From: Nitratifractor sp.
GTDB taxonomy: Bacteria > Campylobacterota > Campylobacteria > Campylobacterales > Sulfurovaceae
DNA length: 14,888 nucleotides
NCBI GenBank assembly: GCA_015490055.1
Contig: WFYP01000151.1
Coordinates: 1-14,888 of the forward strand
Direction of reading: 5' to 3'
Shown here piece by piece: positions 7,123 through 12,852 of this stretch (position 1 is its first letter; every line of letters starts with the position of its first letter). A program made the position numbers and the translations under genes. The notes beneath the pieces were generated by a model, which saw only the letters and a program-made list of their open reading frames with translations, did no database searches and was not told the DNA's origin.

Positions 7123-7482
7123 GTGGCTGATTATGAGAAATTAAAAGTGTTTGTTATGTCGCATGAGCTTGTTTTGGATATTTATAAATTGGTAAAACAA
7201 TTCCCTGCAGATGAAAGGTTTAGGTTGGTAGATCAATTAGTTAGGGCAAGTTACTCTATTCCATCTAATATTGTTGAGGGACAAAGTAGAAATACTACAA
7301 AAGATTATGTAAATTTTTTATATATGGCAAGAGGTAGTGCAAATGAAGTTAGATATTTTTTATACTTAGTGAAAGATTTAAAATATATAAGCACAAAAGA
7401 TTATAATACTCTTTTGACTAAAATAGATACAATAATCAGAATGTTAAATGGACTAATAAAAGCATTAAAAGGCAAAATATGA
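7123..7482 (+). CDS. Four-helix-bundle protein of the S23/Avd type
   Basis: The 119-residue product belongs to the four-helix-bundle family first found in 23S rRNA intervening sequences and related to the Avd accessory protein of diversity-generating retroelements. The signature RASYSIPSNIVEGQSR (41-56) is clear, followed by YVNFLYMARGSANEVRYFLYL (62-82). The family is small, basic and thought to bind nucleic acid, but its free-standing members have no established role. I chose GTG at 7123 because GGGGGGAG stands just upstream; an ATG at 7066 is in frame but would put 19 residues inside mini-element copy B. It separates two sugar-metabolism genes and is bounded by the element and a 7-bp array, which looks like an insertion. 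No reverse transcriptase or rRNA is nearby. Confidence 0.85.
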   Translation: MADYEKLKVFVMSHELVLDIYKLVKQFPADERFRLVDQLVRASYSIPSNIVEGQSRNTTKDYVNFLYMARGSANEVRYFLYLVKDLKYISTKDYNTLLTKIDTIIRMLNGLIKALKGKI

Positions 7483-7507
7483 AAAAAGAATCAACCCTAC
7501 ACACTAT

Positions 7508-7556
7508 ATCCATCATCCCATATCCCATATCCCATATCCTTCATCCTTCATCCTTT
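7508..7556 (-). repeat. 7-bp tandem array upstream of pgi
   Basis: On the plus strand seven ungapped units begin with ATCC: ATCCATC, ATCCCAT three times, ATCCTTC twice and ATCCTTT. On the minus strand they read GGATATG and GGATGAA, the same GGAT-type unit found after the mutase. This array lies antisense to the flanking genes and ends about 6 bases before the pgi ribosome-binding site. Confidence 0.85.
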
Positions 7557-7575
7557 ATTCCAAAAAGGATTTACT

Positions 7576-8802
7576 GTGGAAAATAACATACATTTTGAAG
7601 TAAAAGAGTCATTATTAAAATACAAAAATGAACTATTTAAATCTATATCTGCCGAGAGAGCTAAGATTGGTTATTACGATTTGCCATTTCAAGATATTTC
7701 TCCATTTGTAGAGTTTGAAAAAGGCTTTAGTAAGGATATTGAAAATATAGTTGTAATTGGTATTGGTGGTAGCTCTTTGGGTCCCAAGGCGGTTTATAAC
7801 TTTTTAAAACCAGTTAAAAAGTTTAAGAGAAAATTGTATTTTTTTGAGACGACAGACCCTTTAAATATTGCTCAACTAGAGAGCAAGATAGAGTTGGAGA
7901 AATCGCACTTTTTAATTGTTAGTAAATCTGGTTCTACACTAGAGACTATTGCCCTGTTTAAATACTTTTTAGACAAATGCAAAAAAGAACAGTTTAGTTT
8001 TATTACGGAGCTAGACTCTCCTTTAGCGAAGCTAGCTAGTAGTATGAATGCTAAGATTTTTGAAATTCCTAAAAATGTTGGAGGGCGTTTTTCGGTTTTA
8101 AGTAGTGTTGGGCTTGTGCCTTTAGTGTTAGCTGGTGTTGATATAGCATCTTTACTAAATGGTGCTAAAAAGGTTTATAACAGCTTTTTTGAAGATGGGT
8201 ATTTAAAAGATACTTTGTTAAAAAAGGCACTATTTTTTGCTAAAAATCATCAAGAGTATAATATTAACTTACTTTTTGCATATAGCGAGAGTTTTAAATA
8301 CTTTGTGCAGTGGTATATTCAGTTGTGGGGTGAGAGCTTAGGCAAAAAGCAAAAAGATTCTATATTAAATGTAGGGGTTACACCTATTGGGCTTATTGGG
8401 CCACAAGATCAACACTCGTTTTTACAGTTAATTGTAGAGGGAACTAGAAATAAAACAGTAAGCTTTTTAAAGATTAAAAACTTTAAACAAGAGTTAAAAG
8501 TACCCAAAATTTCACTAGATTTTTTGCAAAAGCTAGATATAATTAATGATATATCTTTTGATGAATTAATCAATATGCAAAGCGACTCCATAAAAGAGGC
8601 TCTACTTTTGCAAGACGATATTCCTGTAGATGAAATTATTATAGATGAAGTAAACGAAGAGGCAATAGGGAAGCTAATTTTTTACTATGAGCTTTTAACT
8701 TCATTAGTAGGTATATTGATAGATGTAAATACCTATAATCAGCCTGGTGTTGAACTTGGTAAGAGTATTTTGAAAGATAAATTAATCGGCAAAGCCGATT
8801 AA
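7576..8802 (+). CDS. pgi: Glucose-6-phosphate isomerase
   Basis: This enzyme interconverts glucose-6-phosphate and fructose-6-phosphate, linking central carbon flow to the UDP-sugar genes here. The sugar-phosphate loops are GIGGSS (62-67) and SKSGST (116-121). GGRFS is at 169-173, the catalytic glutamate is E253 in QLWGESLGK, and H280 is in QDQHS. The C-terminal YNQPGVELGK block carries the catalytic lysine of the family. At 408 residues it is short compared with the 450-550 of many bacteria, but every core motif is present, so it is a compact form and not truncated. The start is GTG at 7576 with AAAAGGA upstream. The stop codon lies inside a perfect hairpin (8780-8804), and a 7-bp array continues from it. 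Confidence 0.95.
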   Translation: MENNIHFEVKESLLKYKNELFKSISAERAKIGYYDLPFQDISPFVEFEKGFSKDIENIVVIGIGGSSLGPKAVYNFLKPVKKFKRKLYFFETTDPLNIAQLESKIELEKSHFLIVSKSGSTLETIALFKYFLDKCKKEQFSFITELDSPLAKLASSMNAKIFEIPKNVGGRFSVLSSVGLVPLVLAGVDIASLLNGAKKVYNSFFEDGYLKDTLLKKALFFAKNHQEYNINLLFAYSESFKYFVQWYIQLWGESLGKKQKDSILNVGVTPIGLIGPQDQHSFLQLIVEGTRNKTVSFLKIKNFKQELKVPKISLDFLQKLDIINDISFDELINMQSDSIKEALLLQDDIPVDEIIIDEVNEEAIGKLIFYYELLTSLVGILIDVNTYNQPGVELGKSILKDKLIGKAD

Positions 8803-8804
8803 TT
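8780..8804 (+). terminator. Perfect hairpin overlapping the pgi stop codon
   Basis: AATTAATCGGC (8780-8790) pairs perfectly with GCCGATTAATT (8794-8804) across an AAA loop. The right arm contains the last two codons and the TAA stop. The bases that follow (GTTGATAG) are not a T-run, so termination is uncertain. It may protect the mRNA end, or simply be a repeat that became the gene terminus. Confidence 0.45.
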
Positions 8805-8858
8805 GTTGATAGTTAATGGTTGAATGTTGATAGTTATGGGTTAGTGTGTAGGGGTAGA
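8803..8858 (+). repeat. 7-bp degenerate array after the pgi stop
   Basis: Directly after TAA come the units TTGTTGA, TAGTTAA, TGGTTGA, ATGTTGA, TAGTTAT, GGGTTAG, TGTGTAG and GGGTAGA. Six of the eight end in TGA, TAA or TAG. The GTTGA/GTTAG core changes gradually along the array, as expected of an old tandem repeat. Confidence 0.8.
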
Positions 8859-8999
8859 CCTGAAAAGCGTTAAGTGAAAGCAAAATGTTTTGCTTTTATA
8901 GCTTTGAAACCGCAGAGGTCGGAATGAGCTAGACAAATGAAGCCACGAAGGCAAAGTCTGCCCGTAAGTGTAGGGTGCAGTGTCCTCACTGCACCTTTT
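8852..8999 (+). ncRNA. Possible structured RNA or repeat unit between pgi and galU
   Basis: This stretch has unusually high GC for an intergenic region and several nested pairings. GGGTAGAC (8852-8859) pairs with GTCTGCCC (8956-8963) with one G-T wobble. AAAGCAAAA (8877-8885) pairs with TTTTGCTTT (8888-8896). The region closes with the terminator-like hairpin at 8974-8999. No reading frame is evident. It could be a small RNA, a galU leader or a dispersed repeat. I know no family it belongs to, and the pairings were found by eye without energy calculation. Confidence 0.25.
8974..8999 (+). terminator. Intrinsic terminator before galU
   Basis: GGTGCAGTG (8974-8982) and CACTGCACC (8987-8995) form a perfect 9-bp GC-rich stem with a TCCT loop, followed at once by TTTT. 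This is a textbook rho-independent terminator for the pgi transcript or the preceding RNA-like stretch. Its sequence is nearly repeated, in the opposite orientation, at 9919-9940. Confidence 0.65.
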
Positions 9000-9032
9000 A
9001 ATGATTAATGTTGAATTTTAAATTGTGAATTA
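8998..9032 (+). repeat. Short degenerate 7-bp array before galU
   Basis: The units TTAATGA, TTAATGT, TGAATTT, TAAATTG and TGAATTA follow the terminator hairpin in 7-base steps. They are more diverged than the other arrays, so this one is less certain. The array ends about 10 bases before the galU ribosome-binding site. Confidence 0.5.
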
Positions 9033-9051
9033 TACGAATAAAAGGATAAAA

Positions 9052-9876
9052 ATGATTAAAAAGTGTCTATTCCCAGCTGCAGGATATGGTACAAGGTTTT
9101 TACCAGCGACAAAGGCAACTCCTAAAGAGATGTTGCCAATTTTAACTAAGCCATTAATTCAGTATGGCGTTGAAGAGGCTATGGAGGCTGGAATTGACCA
9201 AATGGCAATAGTTACGGGGCGTGGTAAAAGAGCAATAGAAGACCATTTTGATATTAGTTATGAGTTAGAGACTCAATTAAAAGGTAACTCTAAAGAGGAG
9301 TTATTAAAAGAGATTAGGGAAGTTATAACAAAATGCACCTTCTCTTACACTCGCCAGATAGAGATGAAGGGTTTAGGACACGCTATTTTAACAGGGCAAA
9401 CACTAATAGGCAATGAACCATTTGCAGTAATCTTAGCCGATGACTTATGCTACAATGAAAATAGTAGCGTATTGGCTCAAATGGTAGAGGTTTATAAAAA
9501 GTATCAATGCTGTGTAGTGGCAATCGAAGAGGTAGCAAAAGAGGATACAAATAAATATGGCGTAATAGATGGCAAACTAATAGATGATAGCGATAATATC
9601 TATAGAGTCTCTACCATGGTAGAGAAGCCTGAGCCAAAAGATGCCCCTTCTAATTTGGCGATTATCGGACGTTACATTTTAACGCCAGATATATTTGATA
9701 TAATAAGCCAAACAAAACCCGGAAGAGGTGGCGAAATACAGATAACCGACGCCCTAATGGAGCTAGCAAAAGTAGGCAAAGTAATAGCATACAAATTCGA
9801 AGGCAAGCGTTTTGATTGCGGAAGTGTAGATGGCTTTGTAGAGGCAACAAACTTTTTTTATAAAAAAGTTTGTTAG
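9052..9876 (+). CDS. galU: UTP-glucose-1-phosphate uridylyltransferase
   Basis: GalU joins UTP and glucose-1-phosphate to give UDP-glucose, the substrate for the Ugd encoded next. The 274-residue length is typical. The nucleotide-binding start FPAAGYGTRFLPATKATPKE (7-26), GLGHA (107-111), the metal-binding aspartates in ILADD (127-131) and MVEKP in the middle are all present. The ATG at 9052 is preceded by AAAGGATAAAA; an in-frame GTG at 9025 would add nine residues that do not fit the family and lacks a better ribosome site. The last codons (about NFFYKKVC) lie in an AT-rich palindrome at 9846-9874. A 7-bp array starts at the TAG stop. The gene is read with pgi and ugd in the same direction, but terminators and repeats separate them, so they may be separate transcripts. 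Confidence 0.96.
   Translation: MIKKCLFPAAGYGTRFLPATKATPKEMLPILTKPLIQYGVEEAMEAGIDQMAIVTGRGKRAIEDHFDISYELETQLKGNSKEELLKEIREVITKCTFSYTRQIEMKGLGHAILTGQTLIGNEPFAVILADDLCYNENSSVLAQMVEVYKKYQCCVVAIEEVAKEDTNKYGVIDGKLIDDSDNIYRVSTMVEKPEPKDAPSNLAIIGRYILTPDIFDIISQTKPGRGGEIQITDALMELAKVGKVIAYKFEGKRFDCGSVDGFVEATNFFYKKVC
9846..9874 (+). terminator. AT-rich palindrome at the galU stop
   Basis: AACAAACTTTTTT (9846-9858) pairs perfectly with AAAAAAGTTTGTT (9862-9874) across a 3-base gap. The right arm ends on the first base of the TAG stop. It could act as a terminator in either direction because of its own T and A runs, but the sequence after it is not T-rich. Confidence 0.4.
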
Positions 9877-9925
9877 CTTTTAGGGGTTAGTTGTTAGTGG
9901 TTAGGGTGTAGGGTGTAGGGTACAG
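9874..9925 (+). repeat. 7-bp tandem array starting at the galU stop codon
   Basis: The stop TAG is followed by CTTTTAG, GGGTTAG, TTGTTAG, TGGTTAG, GGTGTAG, GGTGTAG and GGTACAG. Six of these seven units end in TAG and the last in CAG. This is the clearest case of a stop triplet repeated in 7-base steps, and resembles the array after the FmdE-like gene. Confidence 0.9.
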
Positions 9926-9940
9926 TGAGGGCACTGCACC
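9919..9940. repeat. 22-bp hairpin related to the 8974-8995 terminator stem
   Basis: GGTACAGTG and CACTGCACC pair with one mismatch around an AGGG loop. Compared with the reverse complement of 8974-8995, 20 of 22 bases agree, so the two hairpins flank galU as inverted copies. The following TATTAG is a poor T-run, so it is a weak terminator at best. Confidence 0.55.
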
Positions 9941-9970
9941 TATTAGATATATAATCAAAAAGGAAGCAAG

Positions 9971-11197
9971 TTGAAAATAGCAATAGCAGGAACAGGGTAT
10001 GTAGGTTTATCAAATGGCTTACTTCTAGCTCAAAATAATGAAGTAGTAGCACTAGATATAATACCAGAAAAAGTAGAAATGCTAAACAAAGGCATTAGCC
10101 CAATAGAAGATAAAGAGATAGAAGAATACCTTTTAAAACTATCAACTATCAACAATAAACCATCAACCGAAGCTGGAAGCTTCAAAGCAACGCTCGACAA
10201 GCAAGAGGCATATAAAGATGCTGAGTATATTATAATAGCAACTCCTACAGACTATGACGAGAAAACAAATTATTTTAATACAAAAAGTATAGAAGCTGTT
10301 GTAAAAGATGTTTTAGAGATTAATCCAGACGCAACTATGGTAATAAAATCAACTGTACCAGTAGGTTATACAAAAAGCTTAAGAGAGCAATTTAATACTG
10401 AAAATATTATATTTTCGCCAGAATTTTTAAGAGAGGGCAAAGCACTTTACGACAATCTATACCCCAGTAGAATAATAGTAGGCGAGCAGAGTAAAAGAGC
10501 CAAAACTTTTGCAAACTTGCTAGCAGAAGGTGCTAAAAAAGAGAATATAGATATACTATTTACCGACTCAACAGAAGCCGAAGCTATAAAACTATTTGCA
10601 AATACATATTTAGCAATGAGAGTAGCCTTCTTTAACGAACTAGATAGCTATGCTCAAACTCACAATTTAAATAGCGAACAGATAATCAAGGGCATAGGGT
10701 TAGACCCAAGAATTGGAATGCACTACAACAACCCAAGCTTCGGATATGGAGGATACTGCCTTCCAAAAGATACAAAACAGCTACTAGCAAACTACAAAGA
10801 TGTACCAAGCAACATCATAGAAGCCATAGTAAAAGCAAACAGCACAAGAAAAGACTTCATAGCCGATTCAATCATAAAAAAACTAAATCTAAATCCTAAA
10901 TCCTCACCCCTAAATCCTATCGTCGGAATCTACCGCTTAGTTATGAAAACAGGCTCTGACAACTTCAGAAGCTCCGCAATACAAGGAATAATGAAGAGAC
11001 TAAAAGCAAAAGGAATAGAAGTAGTGGTTTATGAACCAGTACTACAAGAAGATAGCTTCTTTAATTCAAGAGTAATAAAAAATTTAGAAGAGTTTAAAAA
11101 AATCAGTGATGTTATAGTAGCTAATAGATTAGAAGAAGATATTTTGGATGTTAAAGATAAGGTTTACACGAGAGATATATTCAATTCAGATTCGTGA
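9971..11197 (+). CDS. ugd: UDP-glucose 6-dehydrogenase
   Basis: This enzyme oxidises UDP-glucose twice with NAD to UDP-glucuronate. The N-terminal Rossmann motif is GTGYVG (7-12), ATPTDYDEKTNYFNT (90-104) is the family core, and the catalytic cysteine is C263 in GYGGYCLPKDTKQ. The C-terminal VGIYRLVMKTGSDNFRSSAIQG (318-339) is typical. At 408 residues it is about 20 longer than the usual ~388-residue E. coli type. The excess maps to two loops, residues 58-71 (STINNKPSTEAGSF) and about 305-316 (LNLNPKSSPLNP), both encoded by 7-bp repeat arrays. The start is TTG at 9971 with AAAGGAAG upstream. A strong hairpin overlaps the TGA stop. The product would feed the epimerase encoded 240 bases downstream. 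Confidence 0.93.
   Translation: MKIAIAGTGYVGLSNGLLLAQNNEVVALDIIPEKVEMLNKGISPIEDKEIEEYLLKLSTINNKPSTEAGSFKATLDKQEAYKDAEYIIIATPTDYDEKTNYFNTKSIEAVVKDVLEINPDATMVIKSTVPVGYTKSLREQFNTENIIFSPEFLREGKALYDNLYPSRIIVGEQSKRAKTFANLLAEGAKKENIDILFTDSTEAEAIKLFANTYLAMRVAFFNELDSYAQTHNLNSEQIIKGIGLDPRIGMHYNNPSFGYGGYCLPKDTKQLLANYKDVPSNIIEAIVKANSTRKDFIADSIIKKLNLNPKSSPLNPIVGIYRLVMKTGSDNFRSSAIQGIMKRLKAKGIEVVVYEPVLQEDSFFNSRVIKNLEEFKKISDVIVANRLEEDILDVKDKVYTRDIFNSDS
10137..10171 (+). repeat. 7-bp array in ugd, first site
   Basis: The units AACTATC, AACTATC, AACAATA, AACCATC and AACCGAA encode the TINNKPSTE loop between the nucleotide-binding core and KATLDK. The complementary strand reads GTTGATA, the unit type found after the pgi stop codon. 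Homologues lack this stretch, to my knowledge of the family. Confidence 0.75.
10883..10917 (+). repeat. 7-bp array in ugd, second site
   Basis: The units are CTAAATC, TAAATCC, TAAATCC, TCACCCC and TAAATCC. In frame they give LNLNPKSSPLNP. As in the phosphohexomutase gene, the unit that would place TAA in frame is changed, here to TCA. The peptide LNPKSS is shared with the mutase insertion. Confidence 0.8.
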
Positions 11198-11210
11198 ATT
11201 GAATATTTTG
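11177..11210 (+). terminator. Intrinsic terminator overlapping the ugd stop
   Basis: ATATTCAATTCA (11177-11188) and TGAATTGAATAT (11195-11206) form a perfect 12-bp stem with a 6-base loop, followed by TTTGTTTT. The TGA stop codon is the first triplet of the right arm. This should end the ugd transcript and separate it from the epimerase operon. Confidence 0.65.
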
Positions 11211-11395
11211 TTTTAAAGAAATTTATACTATTATAATTAATGCAGAAGTGCAGATAATATAAAATTTACTAACTAAAACTATTAAATTTAAATAATATAC
11301 TTCCTCTAATAATTATCTTATAAAAAGCTTAGATTACATATTTAAGTTATTTTAACAATAAAATTGTTATTAAATCAATCTGTTGCTTTTATTTG

Positions 11396-11404
11396 TGCTA
11401 TAAT
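11396..11404 (+). promoter_or_regulatory. Extended -10 promoter for the epimerase operon
   Basis: TGC followed by a consensus TATAAT (11399-11404) forms an extended -10 element 30 bases before the epimerase ATG. No matching -35 is visible at 16-18 bases, but the upstream DNA is AT-rich with spaced T-runs. The rest of the gap from 11211 is very AT-rich and I see no other feature in it. Confidence 0.5.
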
Positions 11405-11434
11405 AATCTCTATGAAAGAAGTATAGGGGATTAT

Positions 11435-12481
11435 ATGAAAATATTAATAACAGGCACAGCAGGGTTTATAGGTAGTCACTTAGCAGAAAAGTTAGTAGCA
11501 AGAGGTGACGAAGTAATAGGTCTTGATAATATAAACGACTATTATGACCAAAATGTAAAGTATGGACGCCTGCAAAGAGGTGGCATTATAGAAAACATTG
11601 AAAATGGTGAATCTATACCATATGGAGAACTTTTAACTTCTAGTAAAAACAGTAACTATAAATTTATTAAACTTAATCTTGAAGATAAAGAAGCTATGCT
11701 GAAGCTTTTTAAAGAAGAAAAGTTTGATGCCGTATGTAACTTAGCAGCACAAGCAGGAGTAAGATATAGCCTTACAAATCCAGATGCATATATGAGTAGT
11801 AACATAGTTGGGTTTATGAATATTCTTGAGTGTTGTCGTCACAATAATGTAAAAAATCTTTCATATGCAAGTAGTAGCTCTGTGTATGGAAGTAATAAAA
11901 AGCTACCATTTTCAACAAGTGATAATGTTGACCACCCTATTTCACTCTATGCGGCAAGTAAAAAAAGTAATGAGCTTATGGCACATACATACTCGCATCT
12001 TTTTGATATCTCTACAACAGGGCTTAGATTCTTTACAGTCTATGGACCATGGGGCAGACCAGATATGGCATTATTTCTTTTTACAAAAGCAGCACTTGAA
12101 GGTAAGCCTATAGATGTCTTTAATAATGGAGATATGTTAAGAGATTTTACATATATAGATGATATTGTAGAAGGAGTTATAAGAGTTATAGATAATCCTC
12201 AAAACAGATTAAATCCAGAGACGCCACCATATAAAGTTTATAATATAGGGAATAACAATCCTGTAAAACTTATGGATTTTATCGAAGCAATCGAAAACAG
12301 ACTAGGCAAAAAGATAGAAAAAAACTTCTTACCTCTACAAGCAGGTGATGTACCAGCTACATATGCAGATGTAACAGACTTAGTGGAAGATTTAGGCTAT
12401 AAGCCAGAAACTCCAGTGCAAGAAGGTGTAGATAAATTTATAGATTGGTATCTTAACTTTTTCAAAGTCAGTGTAGAGTGA
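11435..12481 (+). CDS. NAD-dependent epimerase, probably UDP-glucuronate 4-epimerase
   Basis: This 348-residue short-chain dehydrogenase/reductase-type enzyme probably inverts C4 of UDP-glucuronate to give UDP-galacturonate. The NAD motif is GTAGFIG (7-13). The LDNINDYYDQNVKYGRL block (30-46) is typical of the glucuronate epimerase (CapI/LpsL-like) branch. SYASSSSVYG (143-152) and the catalytic Y172xxxK176 pair in YAASK follow, then RFFTVYGPWGRPDMALFLF (198-216) for substrate binding. I chose ATG at 11435 because AGGGGA lies just upstream and the Rossmann fold begins at once; a 14-residue extension to 11393 would overlap the promoter. It leads a run of at least four closely spaced genes. The exact substrate is inferred from subfamily style and the adjacent Ugd; a UDP-N-acetylhexosaminuronate epimerase (TviC-like) is possible given the second dehydrogenase downstream. 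Confidence 0.88.
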   Translation: MKILITGTAGFIGSHLAEKLVARGDEVIGLDNINDYYDQNVKYGRLQRGGIIENIENGESIPYGELLTSSKNSNYKFIKLNLEDKEAMLKLFKEEKFDAVCNLAAQAGVRYSLTNPDAYMSSNIVGFMNILECCRHNNVKNLSYASSSSVYGSNKKLPFSTSDNVDHPISLYAASKKSNELMAHTYSHLFDISTTGLRFFTVYGPWGRPDMALFLFTKAALEGKPIDVFNNGDMLRDFTYIDDIVEGVIRVIDNPQNRLNPETPPYKVYNIGNNNPVKLMDFIEAIENRLGKKIEKNFLPLQAGDVPATYADVTDLVEDLGYKPETPVQEGVDKFIDWYLNFFKVSVE

Positions 12482-12494
12482 GGAGTTTTAAGTT

Positions 12495-12851
12495 ATGAGT
12501 TTTATAAAAATAGATGAACGCACATTTAAATTTTCTTTACTTGTGATAGAAGTTTATAAACATTTAACTTATAATAAAGAATATATATTATCAAAGCAAT
12601 TGCTTAGAAGTGCTACCTCTGTTGGAGCAAATGTTGAAGAAGCTCAAGCAGGACAAAGTAAAGCTGACTTTATTTCTAAAATGAGTATTGCAAGTAAAGA
12701 AGCAAGAGAAAGTAAATATTGGATAAGATTACTTATCCAATCTAATTATCTTAATGACTTCAAGAAAAAAGATGAACTTATCAGTGAAGTAGATAATATA
12801 GTAAATATAATAACTAAAATAATTAAAACATCGAAAGAAAATGGAGACTAA
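12495..12851 (+). CDS. Second four-helix-bundle protein (S23 type)
   Basis: This 118-residue basic, all-helical protein is of the same broad family as the one at 7123-7482 but a different branch. The signature is LRSATSVGANVEEAQAGQSK (37-56), then SKMSIASKEARESKYWIRLL (61-80). Identity between the two appears low, so they are not a recent duplication. ATG at 12495 has AGGAG 9 bases upstream, overlapping the epimerase TGA stop. It is followed one base later by the dehydrogenase start, so it is embedded in the sugar operon and translated with it. Members of this branch often sit alone inside polysaccharide gene clusters; I know of no proven role for them. A nucleic-acid-binding or scaffolding role is only a guess. 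Confidence 0.88.
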   Translation: MSFIKIDERTFKFSLLVIEVYKHLTYNKEYILSKQLLRSATSVGANVEEAQAGQSKADFISKMSIASKEARESKYWIRLLIQSNYLNDFKKKDELISEVDNIVNIITKIIKTSKENGD

Positions 12852-12852
12852 C

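Noticed and set aside
7508..7556. Tandem arrays as a CRISPR array
   Set aside because: The units are 7 bp with no spacers, and no cas genes are present.
7576..8802. A truncated pgi because of the short 408-residue length
   Set aside because: All active-site motifs from GIGGSS to the C-terminal QPGVELGK are present, so it is a compact form.
9025..9051. An in-frame GTG that would lengthen GalU by nine residues
   Set aside because: The ATG at 9052 has AAAGGA at the right distance and gives the normal GalU N-terminus; the extra residues fall in a repeat-derived stretch.
7123..12851. A diversity-generating retroelement, suggested by Avd-like proteins
   Set aside because: No reverse transcriptase, template repeat or variable repeat with adenine-biased changes is visible in the window.
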